Under the pieces are notes generated by a model. That model saw only the letters and a program-made list of their open reading frames with translations. It was not told the DNA's origin and did not search any database. 20,980 nucleotides of DNA, taken from Rhodanobacteraceae bacterium. GTDB taxonomy: Bacteria > Pseudomonadota > Gammaproteobacteria > Xanthomonadales > Rhodanobacteraceae. The stretch covers positions 1 through 20,980 of the forward strand of contig JAICIW010000004.1 in the NCBI GenBank assembly GCA_025928735.1. Direction: 5' to 3'. A program made the translations under genes and the position numbers. Shown one piece after another: positions 14,520 to 20,980 of the stretch (the first letter of the stretch is position 1; each line of letters opens with the position of its first letter).

Positions 14520-14948
14520 TCAGTGGCCGCTCGAACCGCTGGCTGCGTTCTTCGCATTCTCGGCGGCGTCCTTGGCGGCGTTCTTCATGTTGCCGGTTGC
14601 TTCCTTCGCGTTCTGGGCGGCTTGCTGCATGTGGTCCATCGCGCTGGAGGAACCGGAGGCTGCAGTGCCCGCCGACGCGGCATTGGCCGCCTGCTGGGCC
14701 TGGTCGGCTGCCGCGCTGGCCGCGGATGCCGCAGCGCCAGCCTGCTCGGCGCTTTGCTGGGTTTCGGTGTTCGGGTTCGCCTGGGCGGCGGACGCAGCGG
14801 CAGCAGCAGCGGACGAGGCTTCAGCCGCGTTCTGCTGTGCCTGGTCGGCAGCATTCTGCGCCTGCTGCGACGAGTTGCCGCAGGCACTCAGGGCAAGTGC
14901 CATCGAGCCGGCGAGTGCAGTCGCGAGAACGGTACGAGTGAACTTCAT
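14520..14948 (-). CDS. Small alanine-rich lipoprotein
   Basis: A 142-residue predicted lipoprotein. The signal peptide (MKFTRTVLATALAGS and on) ends in the lipobox LSAC with Cys23 as the acylated residue, followed by GNSSQQ, which does not carry the inner-membrane Asp signal and so suggests outer-membrane sorting. The rest is almost entirely Ala, Ser, Gln, Asn, Asp and Lys in repeats such as AADQAQQNAAEASSAAAAAAS and NAKNAAS (shown in part), likely a long helix or alanine-zipper coiled coil like small Lpp-type proteins. No enzymatic motif is present. AGGAGATATCC precedes the ATG. A hairpin CCGTGG-aaag-CCACGG (14969-14984) lies in its leader. A strong terminator follows, so it is probably a monocistronic and highly expressed envelope gene. 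Its function is unknown. Confidence 0.85.
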   Translation of the reverse strand: MKFTRTVLATALAGSMALALSACGNSSQQAQNAADQAQQNAAEASSAAAAAASAAQANPNTETQQSAEQAGAAASAASAAADQAQQAANAASAGTAASGSSSAMDHMQQAAQNAKEATGNMKNAAKDAAENAKNAASGSSGH

Positions 14949-15107
14949 TGGATATCTCCTGGATTGGGCCGTGGAAAGCCACGGGAGTGGCCGGGCTATT
15001 AAACCGCGTCTGGCTGAATAACGCCAGCATCTGACTTTTTACGGGCAAATAACGTTCAGTCGCGGCTTACCGCCTTCGGCGTACAAACCTGCAACCGTAC
15101 GCTGCCG

Positions 15108-16283
15108 TCAAACCAGTTCGATCGCAATGGCGGTGGCTTCGCCGCCACCGATGCACAACGATGCCACGCCACGCTTTTTGCCGGCGTGCATCAAGGCGTG
15201 CAGCAACGTCACCACGAGGCGCGCGCCGGTGCAGCCGATCGGATGACCCAGCGCGCAGGCGCCGCCGTGCACGTTGAGCTTTTCGTGCGGAATCGAAAGA
15301 TCCTTCATTGCGGCCATCGCCACGACAGCGAACGCTTCGTTGACCTCGAACAAATCGACGTCATCGACTTTCCAGTCGGCCTTCTGCAACACCTTTTCGA
15401 TCGCACCGACCGGCGCAGTGGTGAACCACTCGGGTTCCTGCGAATGCGTGGCGTGCGCGACGATGCGCGCCAACGGCTTCACGCCGCGCGCCTTCGCGTC
15501 ATCGGCCGACAGCAGCACCACGGCGGCGGCGCCATCGGAGATGCTGGACGAACTGGCAGCAGTGACGGTGCCGTTCTCCTTGCGGAAGGCAGGTTTCAAT
15601 GTCGGGATCTTCGCCGGGTCAACCTTGCCGGGTGTTTCATCGACCGAAACTTCGACGTCGCCCTTGCGCGAGGGTACGCTGACGGTGGCGATCTCGTCGG
15701 CGAATGCGCCGGATCTCACCGCTTCCTGTGCGCGGCGTACCGATTCGGTCGCGAACGCGTCCTGTGCCTCGCGCGTGAAGTGGTATTTGTCGGCGCAGGC
15801 TTCGGCGAACACGCCCATCGATTTGCCGTCGTAGGGGTTGGTCAAGCCGTCCCACGCCATGTGATCGACCATCGCGCCGTCGCCGTAACGGATGCCGGTG
15901 CGTACCGCCGCCATGTGCGGCGCGTTGGTCATCGACTCCATGCCCCCGGCGACGACCACGCTGGCGGAACCGGCCTTGATCAAATCGTGGCCCAGCATGA
16001 TGGCTTTCATGCCCGAGCCGCACACCTTGTTGAGCGTGGTGCAACCGGTCGACGGAGGCAGTCCCGCCGCCAACGCAGCTTGGCGCGCGGGCGCCTGACC
16101 AAGGTTGGCCGGCAGCACGCAACCCATCAGCACTTCGCCAACGTCACCCGGTGCAATGCCCGATTGCTGCAACGCGGCGCTGATGGCGGCGGCGCCGAGC
16201 TTGGGCGTGGGAAAGCCGGTGAACTGGCCGAGGAACGCGCCGATGGGCGTGCGTTTGGCGGCGGCGATGATGATGTCGGACAT
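15108..16283 (-). CDS. Acetyl-CoA C-acetyltransferase (thiolase)
   Basis: A 391-residue thiolase, expected to interconvert acetoacetyl-CoA (or 2-methylacetoacetyl-CoA) and acetyl-CoA. The nucleophile Cys88 is in NKVCGSGMKA, His347 in GGACALGHPIGCTGAR and the second catalytic Cys377 in CIGGGEATA. Length and the ANLGQAPARQAALAAGL and VVAGGMESMTNAPH stretches match AtoB/PhaA-like thiolases. The ATG at 16281-16283 is preceded by GGAG at seven bases. It has its own candidate promoter and lies between the lipoprotein gene and the divergent autotransporter. It could finish the acetoacetate produced by LiuE after CoA activation, or isoleucine breakdown together with the HSD10-like dehydrogenase. Polyester synthesis is an alternative use, but no pha genes are seen. 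Confidence 0.93.
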   Translation of the reverse strand: MSDIIIAAAKRTPIGAFLGQFTGFPTPKLGAAAISAALQQSGIAPGDVGEVLMGCVLPANLGQAPARQAALAAGLPPSTGCTTLNKVCGSGMKAIMLGHDLIKAGSASVVVAGGMESMTNAPHMAAVRTGIRYGDGAMVDHMAWDGLTNPYDGKSMGVFAEACADKYHFTREAQDAFATESVRRAQEAVRSGAFADEIATVSVPSRKGDVEVSVDETPGKVDPAKIPTLKPAFRKENGTVTAASSSSISDGAAAVVLLSADDAKARGVKPLARIVAHATHSQEPEWFTTAPVGAIEKVLQKADWKVDDVDLFEVNEAFAVVAMAAMKDLSIPHEKLNVHGGACALGHPIGCTGARLVVTLLHALMHAGKKRGVASLCIGGGEATAIAIELV

Positions 16284-16367
16284 GATTGAACTCCAAAGGG
16301 AACGATTCGTTTGCATCGAGCCGAGCCGCAGGGCGGTGCCGGCCCGGATGAAAACGACTTCGGGCAA

Positions 16368-16396
16368 ATTATGCGGCGTATGCTGCGCTGCCGCAA
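16368..16396 (-). promoter_or_regulatory. Candidate promoter for the thiolase gene
   Basis: On the minus strand TTGCGG (16391-16396) and CATAAT (16368-16373) are exactly 17 bases apart; the -10 box matches five of six consensus positions. Transcription would start about 80 bases before the thiolase ATG. It lies in the 187-bp divergent gap shared with the autotransporter gene, for which no equally good plus-strand promoter was seen. Confidence 0.45.
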
Positions 16397-16470
16397 ACCC
16401 GGCGTGTGCCGCGCCGCGAGCATCCGGGCAAAATGGTGCGGCAGACAGGAGTCGAGTGGGGAACAGCTAC

Positions 16471-19284
16471 ATGATCGAGGCGATTTCGTTGCGCTTGCGC
16501 CGCCACGCCAGATGGCTGGCGCCGGCTTTGCTGGTTGCGGCACTGTCCGCCTGCGGAGGCGGCGGCAGTGGCGCGGTGCGCACGGCGGCCGTCATACCAC
16601 CGCCTCCGCCCACCACGCCGACCACGCCGCAGCCGCCGACCGACGCGCAGTTGTCGCTCACCAATACGTACGCCGCGCATGCGGCCGGCTACACCGGCGC
16701 GGGCGTCACCATCGGCATCGTCGACAGCGGCATCATGCGCAGCAACCCGACGGTCAGCGGGCGCGTGGTGAAGGAATTCATCGATGTCGATTCCGGCACC
16801 AACAACACCAGCATCGATGACGTGGTGGGGCATGGCACGTGGGTTTCCGAGATCGCAGCGGGCGCGGCTTTCGATCGATTTCCCGGTGGCATCGCGCCGG
16901 GTGCGGACCTGGTGTCGGTGCGCATCATTTCCGATGACGCGCCGTCCGACAGTGGCCAGCCCCCCGCCCGGATCACGGCCACCGACGCGCAGTTTTTCCA
17001 GCAGATCAACCAGCAGTTGATCAGCGCAGGGGTCGCGGTGCAGAACAATTCCTGGGGCGGCCTCACATGGGATACCAACGATCCCAGCGTGAACCAGGCG
17101 TTCGATGCGGCCTACAGCGCGTTCGTCAATCAGCAGGGCGGCCTCGTGGTGTTCGCGGCCGGCAACGGGTCGGGCGCGCAGCCGAGCACTTTCGCCCAGT
17201 TGCCAAATTTCGCACCGGATCTCGCCAAGGGCTGGCTGACCGTGGTGGCGCTCGACAGCAACGATCCGACGCACCTCGCGAGCTACTCCAATATCTGTGG
17301 CGCCGCGATGGATTTCTGTCTTTCGGCGCCGGGCGACGTAATCGTGCTGGACAAGGATGCCACGGCCAGCACCGTCGACCCGGATTACTACATCGTGGGG
17401 GGCACGTCGCTGGCGGCGCCAATGGTCGCGGGCGCCGCGGCATTGGTCTGGCAGGCGTTTCCGTATTTCGACAACGACCTGGTGCGGCAGACGCTCTTGG
17501 GTACCGCCGATCCGCTCGGGGGTTCGCAACCCAATCCGACCTTCGGTTATGGCGCGCTCGATGTCGGCAGGGCGGTGCAGGGTCCCGCGCAATTCAACTG
17601 GGGCGACGTCTCGGTGTCGTTCGACAACCTGACTTCGACCTGGAGCAACGACATCTCGGGCGCGGGTGGCCTGATCAAGAATGGCACCGGCACGCTGATC
17701 CTCACCGGCAACGACAGCTACACGGGCGGCGCGCAGGTCTTGGGTGGAACTCTGCAATCGACCATCGCGTTGCCCGGCGATGTCACCATCGGCAGCGCCG
17801 GCACCCTGGACAACGTGCCCGGCGTGAACGGATCGCTTGCCAATGCCGGCGCGGTCATCGTTCGTAGTGGAACGACAGAAGTGGCGGGCAATTACACCCA
17901 AGCCAGCACCGGCATCTTGTCGGTCAATCTCGGGACATTGCTCAGCGTCGCGGGGACGGCGCAGATCGACGGCACGTTGAACGTCCTTGGCGCGGTTTCC
18001 GGCTACACCACCAACAGTCACGAGACCGTGTTGACTGCCTTTGGCGGCCTCAGCGGTACCTTCGCGCAATTGACCACTTCGCCGGGCGTGTTCCTCGACA
18101 CCTCGATCCAGTACACCTCCGACAGCGCGTGGCTGGATACGACCAGTCTCAACATCACGCAGGCGGCGCAGGCGATGGCCATCGCCGACCCGGTATCGGT
18201 GCTCGCGGCCGCGCGCGTGCAGAACGGGTTTGCCGCGATCGATTCGAAAATCGCCGCGGGCGAGCCGGTATCGAACGATGTCCTGCAAGGCGCCGGTGCG
18301 ATCCAGCACTCGGCGACGCCCGCATCCGCTCATGCGACATTGCAAAGCCTTTCCGGACAACTGCACGCCGCGAGCGCCGCGATGCTGTTCGACGGCATTG
18401 CCGCGACCAGCGACGCGCTTTCCGGCCACTTCGACGACCTCCTGGATGGGCGCGCCAGGATCGGCGCCTGGTACGGCGATCTCGGCTGGCAGGGCGACCT
18501 GCAGCGCGGCGGCTATGCGGGCGCCAGCTTCCGCAGCAACGGCAGCCTGGTTGGTGCGGATTTCCGCGTCGGCCCGCATACGGTGCTGGGTTACGCCGTC
18601 GGCGCCAGCCGCGGCTACGGGCAACTCGATGCGTCGTGGGACCACAATCGCACATGGATCGATCACGCGACGCTGTACGGCGGCGTGTCGAACGATGGGT
18701 GGTACGCGAAAGCGCAGCTCGGCGGCGGCTGGTTCCATGAAGACATGCAGCGCCTGTTGCTGCTGGGCGGACTCGTGGCGCCGGTCGGCAACGACACGTC
18801 CGGCCGTTACTTCGTGGGATCGCTGGAAGGCGGCCATCAATTCCGCATGGGCGGCGCGCGCATGACACCGTTCGTGGACGTGCGCTACCAACGCCTCGAG
18901 CAAGGTGCGTTCGCGGAGCAGGGCGGTTATGGCTTCGGCTTGACCGCGAATGCGCGCACCGTGGGGCGGCTGCAGGCTGGCCTCGGCGTACGCGCGCAGC
19001 GCGGCTGGCGGCTCGGCAATGGCATGCTGGTGGAATTCGATGGCAGCGCGGCATGGCGTCGCGCGGTTCGCCAGTATGGCGATGCGTTCGAGGCCAGTTT
19101 CACCGGTTTCGAGGACTGGATGCCGGTGCAAGGAATCGGTTTGTCGCGCAATGAATCGGTGCTGCGCGCCGGGTTTTCATGGTGGCCCACGCGCACGTTC
19201 GGCTTGCGGCTCGGTTACACGCGCGAGCAGGGCGAACGCCAGCAGGCGAACAGCATGATGCTGCAGGGCGCGTTCGCGTTTTGA
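16471..19284 (+). CDS. Subtilisin-like autotransporter serine protease with lipoprotein signal (SphB1/NalP type)
   Basis: A 937-residue type Va secreted protease. The signal peptide ends in the lipobox LSAC (Cys28), followed by a Gly/Pro-rich linker (PPPPPTTPTTPQPP). The S8 peptidase domain spans about 70-370, with Asp85 in GIVDSGI, His121 in GHGTWVSEIAAG, the oxyanion Asn232 in FAAGNGSG and nucleophile Ser313 in GGTSLAAPMVAGAA. A single autotransporter-associated strand repeat follows near 400 (GAGGLIKNGTGTLILTG, then NDSYTGG). The rest of the passenger leads to a C-terminal beta-barrel of roughly 280 residues ending in the aromatic residue GAFAF. The ATG at 16471 follows GGGGAA by seven bases. 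Known relatives with a lipobox, SphB1 and NalP, cleave other surface proteins, so surface-anchored processing is a reasonable guess. Confidence 0.93.
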   Translation: MIEAISLRLRRHARWLAPALLVAALSACGGGGSGAVRTAAVIPPPPPTTPTTPQPPTDAQLSLTNTYAAHAAGYTGAGVTIGIVDSGIMRSNPTVSGRVVKEFIDVDSGTNNTSIDDVVGHGTWVSEIAAGAAFDRFPGGIAPGADLVSVRIISDDAPSDSGQPPARITATDAQFFQQINQQLISAGVAVQNNSWGGLTWDTNDPSVNQAFDAAYSAFVNQQGGLVVFAAGNGSGAQPSTFAQLPNFAPDLAKGWLTVVALDSNDPTHLASYSNICGAAMDFCLSAPGDVIVLDKDATASTVDPDYYIVGGTSLAAPMVAGAAALVWQAFPYFDNDLVRQTLLGTADPLGGSQPNPTFGYGALDVGRAVQGPAQFNWGDVSVSFDNLTSTWSNDISGAGGLIKNGTGTLILTGNDSYTGGAQVLGGTLQSTIALPGDVTIGSAGTLDNVPGVNGSLANAGAVIVRSGTTEVAGNYTQASTGILSVNLGTLLSVAGTAQIDGTLNVLGAVSGYTTNSHETVLTAFGGLSGTFAQLTTSPGVFLDTSIQYTSDSAWLDTTSLNITQAAQAMAIADPVSVLAAARVQNGFAAIDSKIAAGEPVSNDVLQGAGAIQHSATPASAHATLQSLSGQLHAASAAMLFDGIAATSDALSGHFDDLLDGRARIGAWYGDLGWQGDLQRGGYAGASFRSNGSLVGADFRVGPHTVLGYAVGASRGYGQLDASWDHNRTWIDHATLYGGVSNDGWYAKAQLGGGWFHEDMQRLLLLGGLVAPVGNDTSGRYFVGSLEGGHQFRMGGARMTPFVDVRYQRLEQGAFAEQGGYGFGLTANARTVGRLQAGLGVRAQRGWRLGNGMLVEFDGSAAWRRAVRQYGDAFEASFTGFEDWMPVQGIGLSRNESVLRAGFSWWPTRTFGLRLGYTREQGERQQANSMMLQGAFAF

Positions 19285-19509
19285 CGCGTCGCCGGGGATG
19301 CGGAATCGGCGGGCTGGTCATGCAATGAACCCTTGAATGGTCGTGTGCGCGGCCGCACCTGCTGGTAACGTCCGCTGCGTTCCCGCGATGCCCGTTTGCT
19401 GGACCCAAAAATGCGATCGGCGCCGTTGGGCGCCGAGACCGTTACGTTGCGCGTTTCGCAAGAGAAATGCAAGACGTGCCAAACGAAATTCATGCGCTAA
19501 GATCGACCC

Positions 19510-20022
19510 ATGCAATCCGTAGTCGTTCCCCGTCAATCCACTCTGCGCAGGCGCTCGTTCGCCGCGTCATTCTTGCCCGGCCGTTTCGATTGGCTGATGG
19601 GCCTGTACGCGGAAAACCACAAGCGGCTGGCGCGGCTGTTCGCGCCGGAACGGTTGACCGTGGGCGACTACGTTTCATCGGTGGGCGACGGCCTCGACGT
19701 GCACCTGTCGGTGCAGGAGCGCCATCCATACACGCTGGAACTCGGCCTGAGCTACGCGTTGCTGGACGAGAGCACCGGCAATCCGGCGCCTTCGGCACAA
19801 CTTCGCACCTATCTCGATGCACACATGACCGAGGCGCTGCATTGCGAACCCGGCCGCGAGTTGTGGCAAGTGCTGGGTCCGCTGACACCCGCGCGCAACG
19901 TCGTGCAGCATCGCCTGCGCATGAACGGCTTCCTCAATCGCTGGCTGGAATACCTGGCCGAGCAGGGGCATTCGCTGGCGACGCTGGAACGCCTGCCGGA
20001 CGAGGCGCGGGCCGCTGCCTGA
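19510..20022 (+). CDS. DUF1249 (YqiB-like) protein
   Basis: A 170-residue soluble protein resembling Escherichia coli YqiB. The family core runs from about residue 28 to 160: LMGLYAENHKRLARLF, then the beta-rich stretch with LSVQERHPYTLELGLSY, RTYLDAHMTEAL, and the C-terminal helix HRLRMNGFLNRWLEYLAEQGHS. The first 25 residues are basic and variable. There are no membrane segments and no catalytic motif I recognise; the molecular role of the family is unknown. The ATG at 19510 has no clear Shine-Dalgarno sequence. TAAGAT (19498-19503) lies just before it and would fit a -10 box of a leaderless message, with only a poor -35. The gene stands alone, 225 bp after the autotransporter gene and convergent with the peptidase gene. 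Confidence 0.85.
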   Translation: MQSVVVPRQSTLRRRSFAASFLPGRFDWLMGLYAENHKRLARLFAPERLTVGDYVSSVGDGLDVHLSVQERHPYTLELGLSYALLDESTGNPAPSAQLRTYLDAHMTEALHCEPGRELWQVLGPLTPARNVVQHRLRMNGFLNRWLEYLAEQGHSLATLERLPDEARAAA

Positions 20023-20159
20023 TCGCGCACCGGCGCGGACGCTTGCCGCAATGCGACCCAAAATGCGCTGATGTCCGTTTTTGCAGTGCGTGCGTGTTGC
20101 GTTTCGACTCCGGTCGCTGCGCGAGCTGCGCTCAACGCGAACGGGGCGGATCACTACCG

Positions 20160-20189
20160 AAAAATCAGGCCCGCTTTCGCGGGTCCGAT
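20160..20189 (-). terminator. Intrinsic terminator of the dipeptidyl carboxypeptidase gene
   Basis: ATCAGGCCCGC (20164-20174) and GCGGGTCCGAT (20179-20189) pair, with one mismatch and one G-T, around a four-base loop (gaaa in the RNA). On the minus strand five T follow (20160-20164). It lies 23 bases after the peptidase stop codon. The stem could also slow plus-strand transcription from the DUF1249 gene, but there is no T-run on that side. Confidence 0.85.
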
Positions 20190-20212
20190 TTCGTGATTAC
20201 GAACCTTTTGAA

Positions 20213-20980
20213 TCAGCCGTCCTTGGAATCCAGCCCGCGGCGTTCCAGCAGCGGCTCGATATGCGGCGCATGGCCGGCGAAGTCGCTGAAGAGTTCCATC
20301 GCATCCTTGCTGCCGCCCTGTGACAGCAGCCTTGCGCGGAAGCGGTCGCCGTTCTCGCGCGTCAGACCGCCGTGCTGCTTGAACCATTCGACGGTGTTCG
20401 CATCCAGCACTTCCGACCAGATGTAGGCGTAGTAGCCCGCCGAGTAGCCGCCCATGATGTGGCTGAAATACGGCGTGCGGTAGCGCGGCGGTACCGGTGC
20501 GAAGTCCGTGCCGTTGGCCTTCAGTGCCGCGGCTTCGAATGCCATCACGCCGTCGGCTGCGGGCACCTGGTCGGCGCCGATCTGGTGCCAGCTCTGGTCG
20601 AGCATCGCGGCGCCAAGGTATTCGGTGGTGGCGAAACCCTGATTGAACTTCGAGGTTGCCAGCACCTTGTCCAGCAGCGCCGATGGCATCGGCGCGCCGG
20701 TCTCGTGGTGCTTCGCATAATGCGCCAGCACGCTCGGCCAGTCCGCCCACATCTCGTTCACCTGCGAAGGGAACTCCACGAAGTCGCGCGGCACGCTGGT
20801 GCCCGAGAAGTACGGGTACTCCACGTTCGAGAACATGCCGTGCAGCGCGTGGCCGAACTCGTGGAACATCGTGGTCACTTCATCCCAGGTCATCAGCGTC
20901 GGGCCGCTCGCCGGCTTGGTGATGTTGAGATGGTTGGCCACCACCGGCAGGTCGCCGGTGAGTTCCGATTGGCTCACATA
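20213..20980 (-). CDS. dcp: M3-family dipeptidyl carboxypeptidase, C-terminal part (cut by window edge)
   Basis: The visible 255 residues are the C-terminal third or so of a zinc peptidase of the thimet oligopeptidase family (M3). The zinc-binding HEFGHALHG is at about 20839-20863, where His, His and a downstream Glu would bind zinc and the Glu of HExxH acts as the base. After it come PSQVNEMWADWPSVL, TTEYLGAAMLDQSWH, the substrate-binding PYFSHIMGGYSAGYYAYIWSEVLDA segment and the ending PHIEPLLERRGL, which match Dcp rather than PrlC/OpdA by eye. The reading frame continues off the right edge, so the Met nearest the edge is internal and the true start is outside the window. Dcp removes C-terminal dipeptides from oligopeptides. 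A good terminator follows. Confidence 0.9.
   Translation of the reverse strand, partial: YVSQSELTGDLPVVANHLNITKPASGPTLMTWDEVTTMFHEFGHALHGMFSNVEYPYFSGTSVPRDFVEFPSQVNEMWADWPSVLAHYAKHHETGAPMPSALLDKVLATSKFNQGFATTEYLGAAMLDQSWHQIGADQVPAADGVMAFEAAALKANGTDFAPVPPRYRTPYFSHIMGGYSAGYYAYIWSEVLDANTVEWFKQHGGLTRENGDRFRARLLSQGGSKDAMELFSDFAGHAPHIEPLLERRGLDSKDG

Noticed and set aside
13115..14941. A 608-codon plus-strand open frame opposite liuB and the lipoprotein gene.
   Set aside because: It runs through a strong minus-strand terminator and the liuB promoter, and its sequence is compositionally a GC shadow.
15071..15081. A CGCC-ttc-GGCG hairpin downstream of the thiolase as its terminator.
   Set aside because: The stem is only four pairs and no T-run follows on the minus strand.
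16369..19131. A 920-codon open frame antisense to the autotransporter gene.
   Set aside because: Its protein is rich in Arg, His and Ala without domains. It mirrors the high-GC third positions of the real gene, which has a full catalytic triad, a barrel and a good ribosome site.

Overview
The window reads as a chromosomal segment of a high-GC gammaproteobacterium. The gene content suggests the Xanthomonadales, in the Rhodanobacter/Dyella/Luteibacter direction: a liu-type leucine catabolic cluster, an EfpL (YeiP-type) factor, a DUF1249 gene and dispersed imperfect intergenic repeats. This placement is by eye only. No tRNA, rRNA, CRISPR array or complete insertion sequence was seen.

Layout. 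Positions 1-386 carry no gene but contain an unusually structured stretch that may be a small RNA or a 3' untranslated region. Positions 387-3480 (minus) hold two tandem paralogous amino acid permeases of the APC superfamily. Positions 3827-4390 (minus) encode an EfpL-type translation factor, separated by repeat-rich DNA (4391-4633) from a minus-strand gene string running down from 10726. In transcription order that string is enoyl-CoA hydratase (liuC), a VOC-fold protein, a cupin, the biotin-carrying subunit of methylcrotonyl-CoA carboxylase (liuD), HMG-CoA lyase (liuE), a GNAT acetyltransferase and an HSD10-like 3-hydroxyacyl-CoA dehydrogenase. At 10917-12709 (plus) lies a three-gene exported redox/iron cassette: a cupredoxin, an FTR1 iron permease and a cytochrome c'-like protein, preceded by a good candidate Fur-controlled promoter. 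It separates liuC from liuB (12722-14329, minus), the carboxyltransferase subunit of the same carboxylase. Next come an alanine-rich lipoprotein (14520-14948), a thiolase (15108-16283), a lipoprotein-type subtilisin autotransporter (16471-19284, plus), a DUF1249 protein (19510-20022, plus) and the C-terminal part of a dipeptidyl carboxypeptidase (20213 to beyond the right edge, minus).

Function. LiuB+LiuD, LiuC and LiuE catalyse consecutive steps from 3-methylcrotonyl-CoA through 3-methylglutaconyl-CoA and HMG-CoA to acetoacetate and acetyl-CoA. The thiolase and the HSD10-like dehydrogenase fit the end of isoleucine or fatty-acid oxidation. The permeases could supply amino acids, although their substrates are unknown. 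Isovaleryl-CoA dehydrogenase (liuA) and a LiuR regulator are not in the window.

The points most worth following are the iron cassette with a c-type cytochrome in place of the usual partners, the cupin and VOC genes translationally wired into the liu operon, the mobile-type inverted repeat that supplies the start region of the GNAT gene, and the structured region at the left edge.
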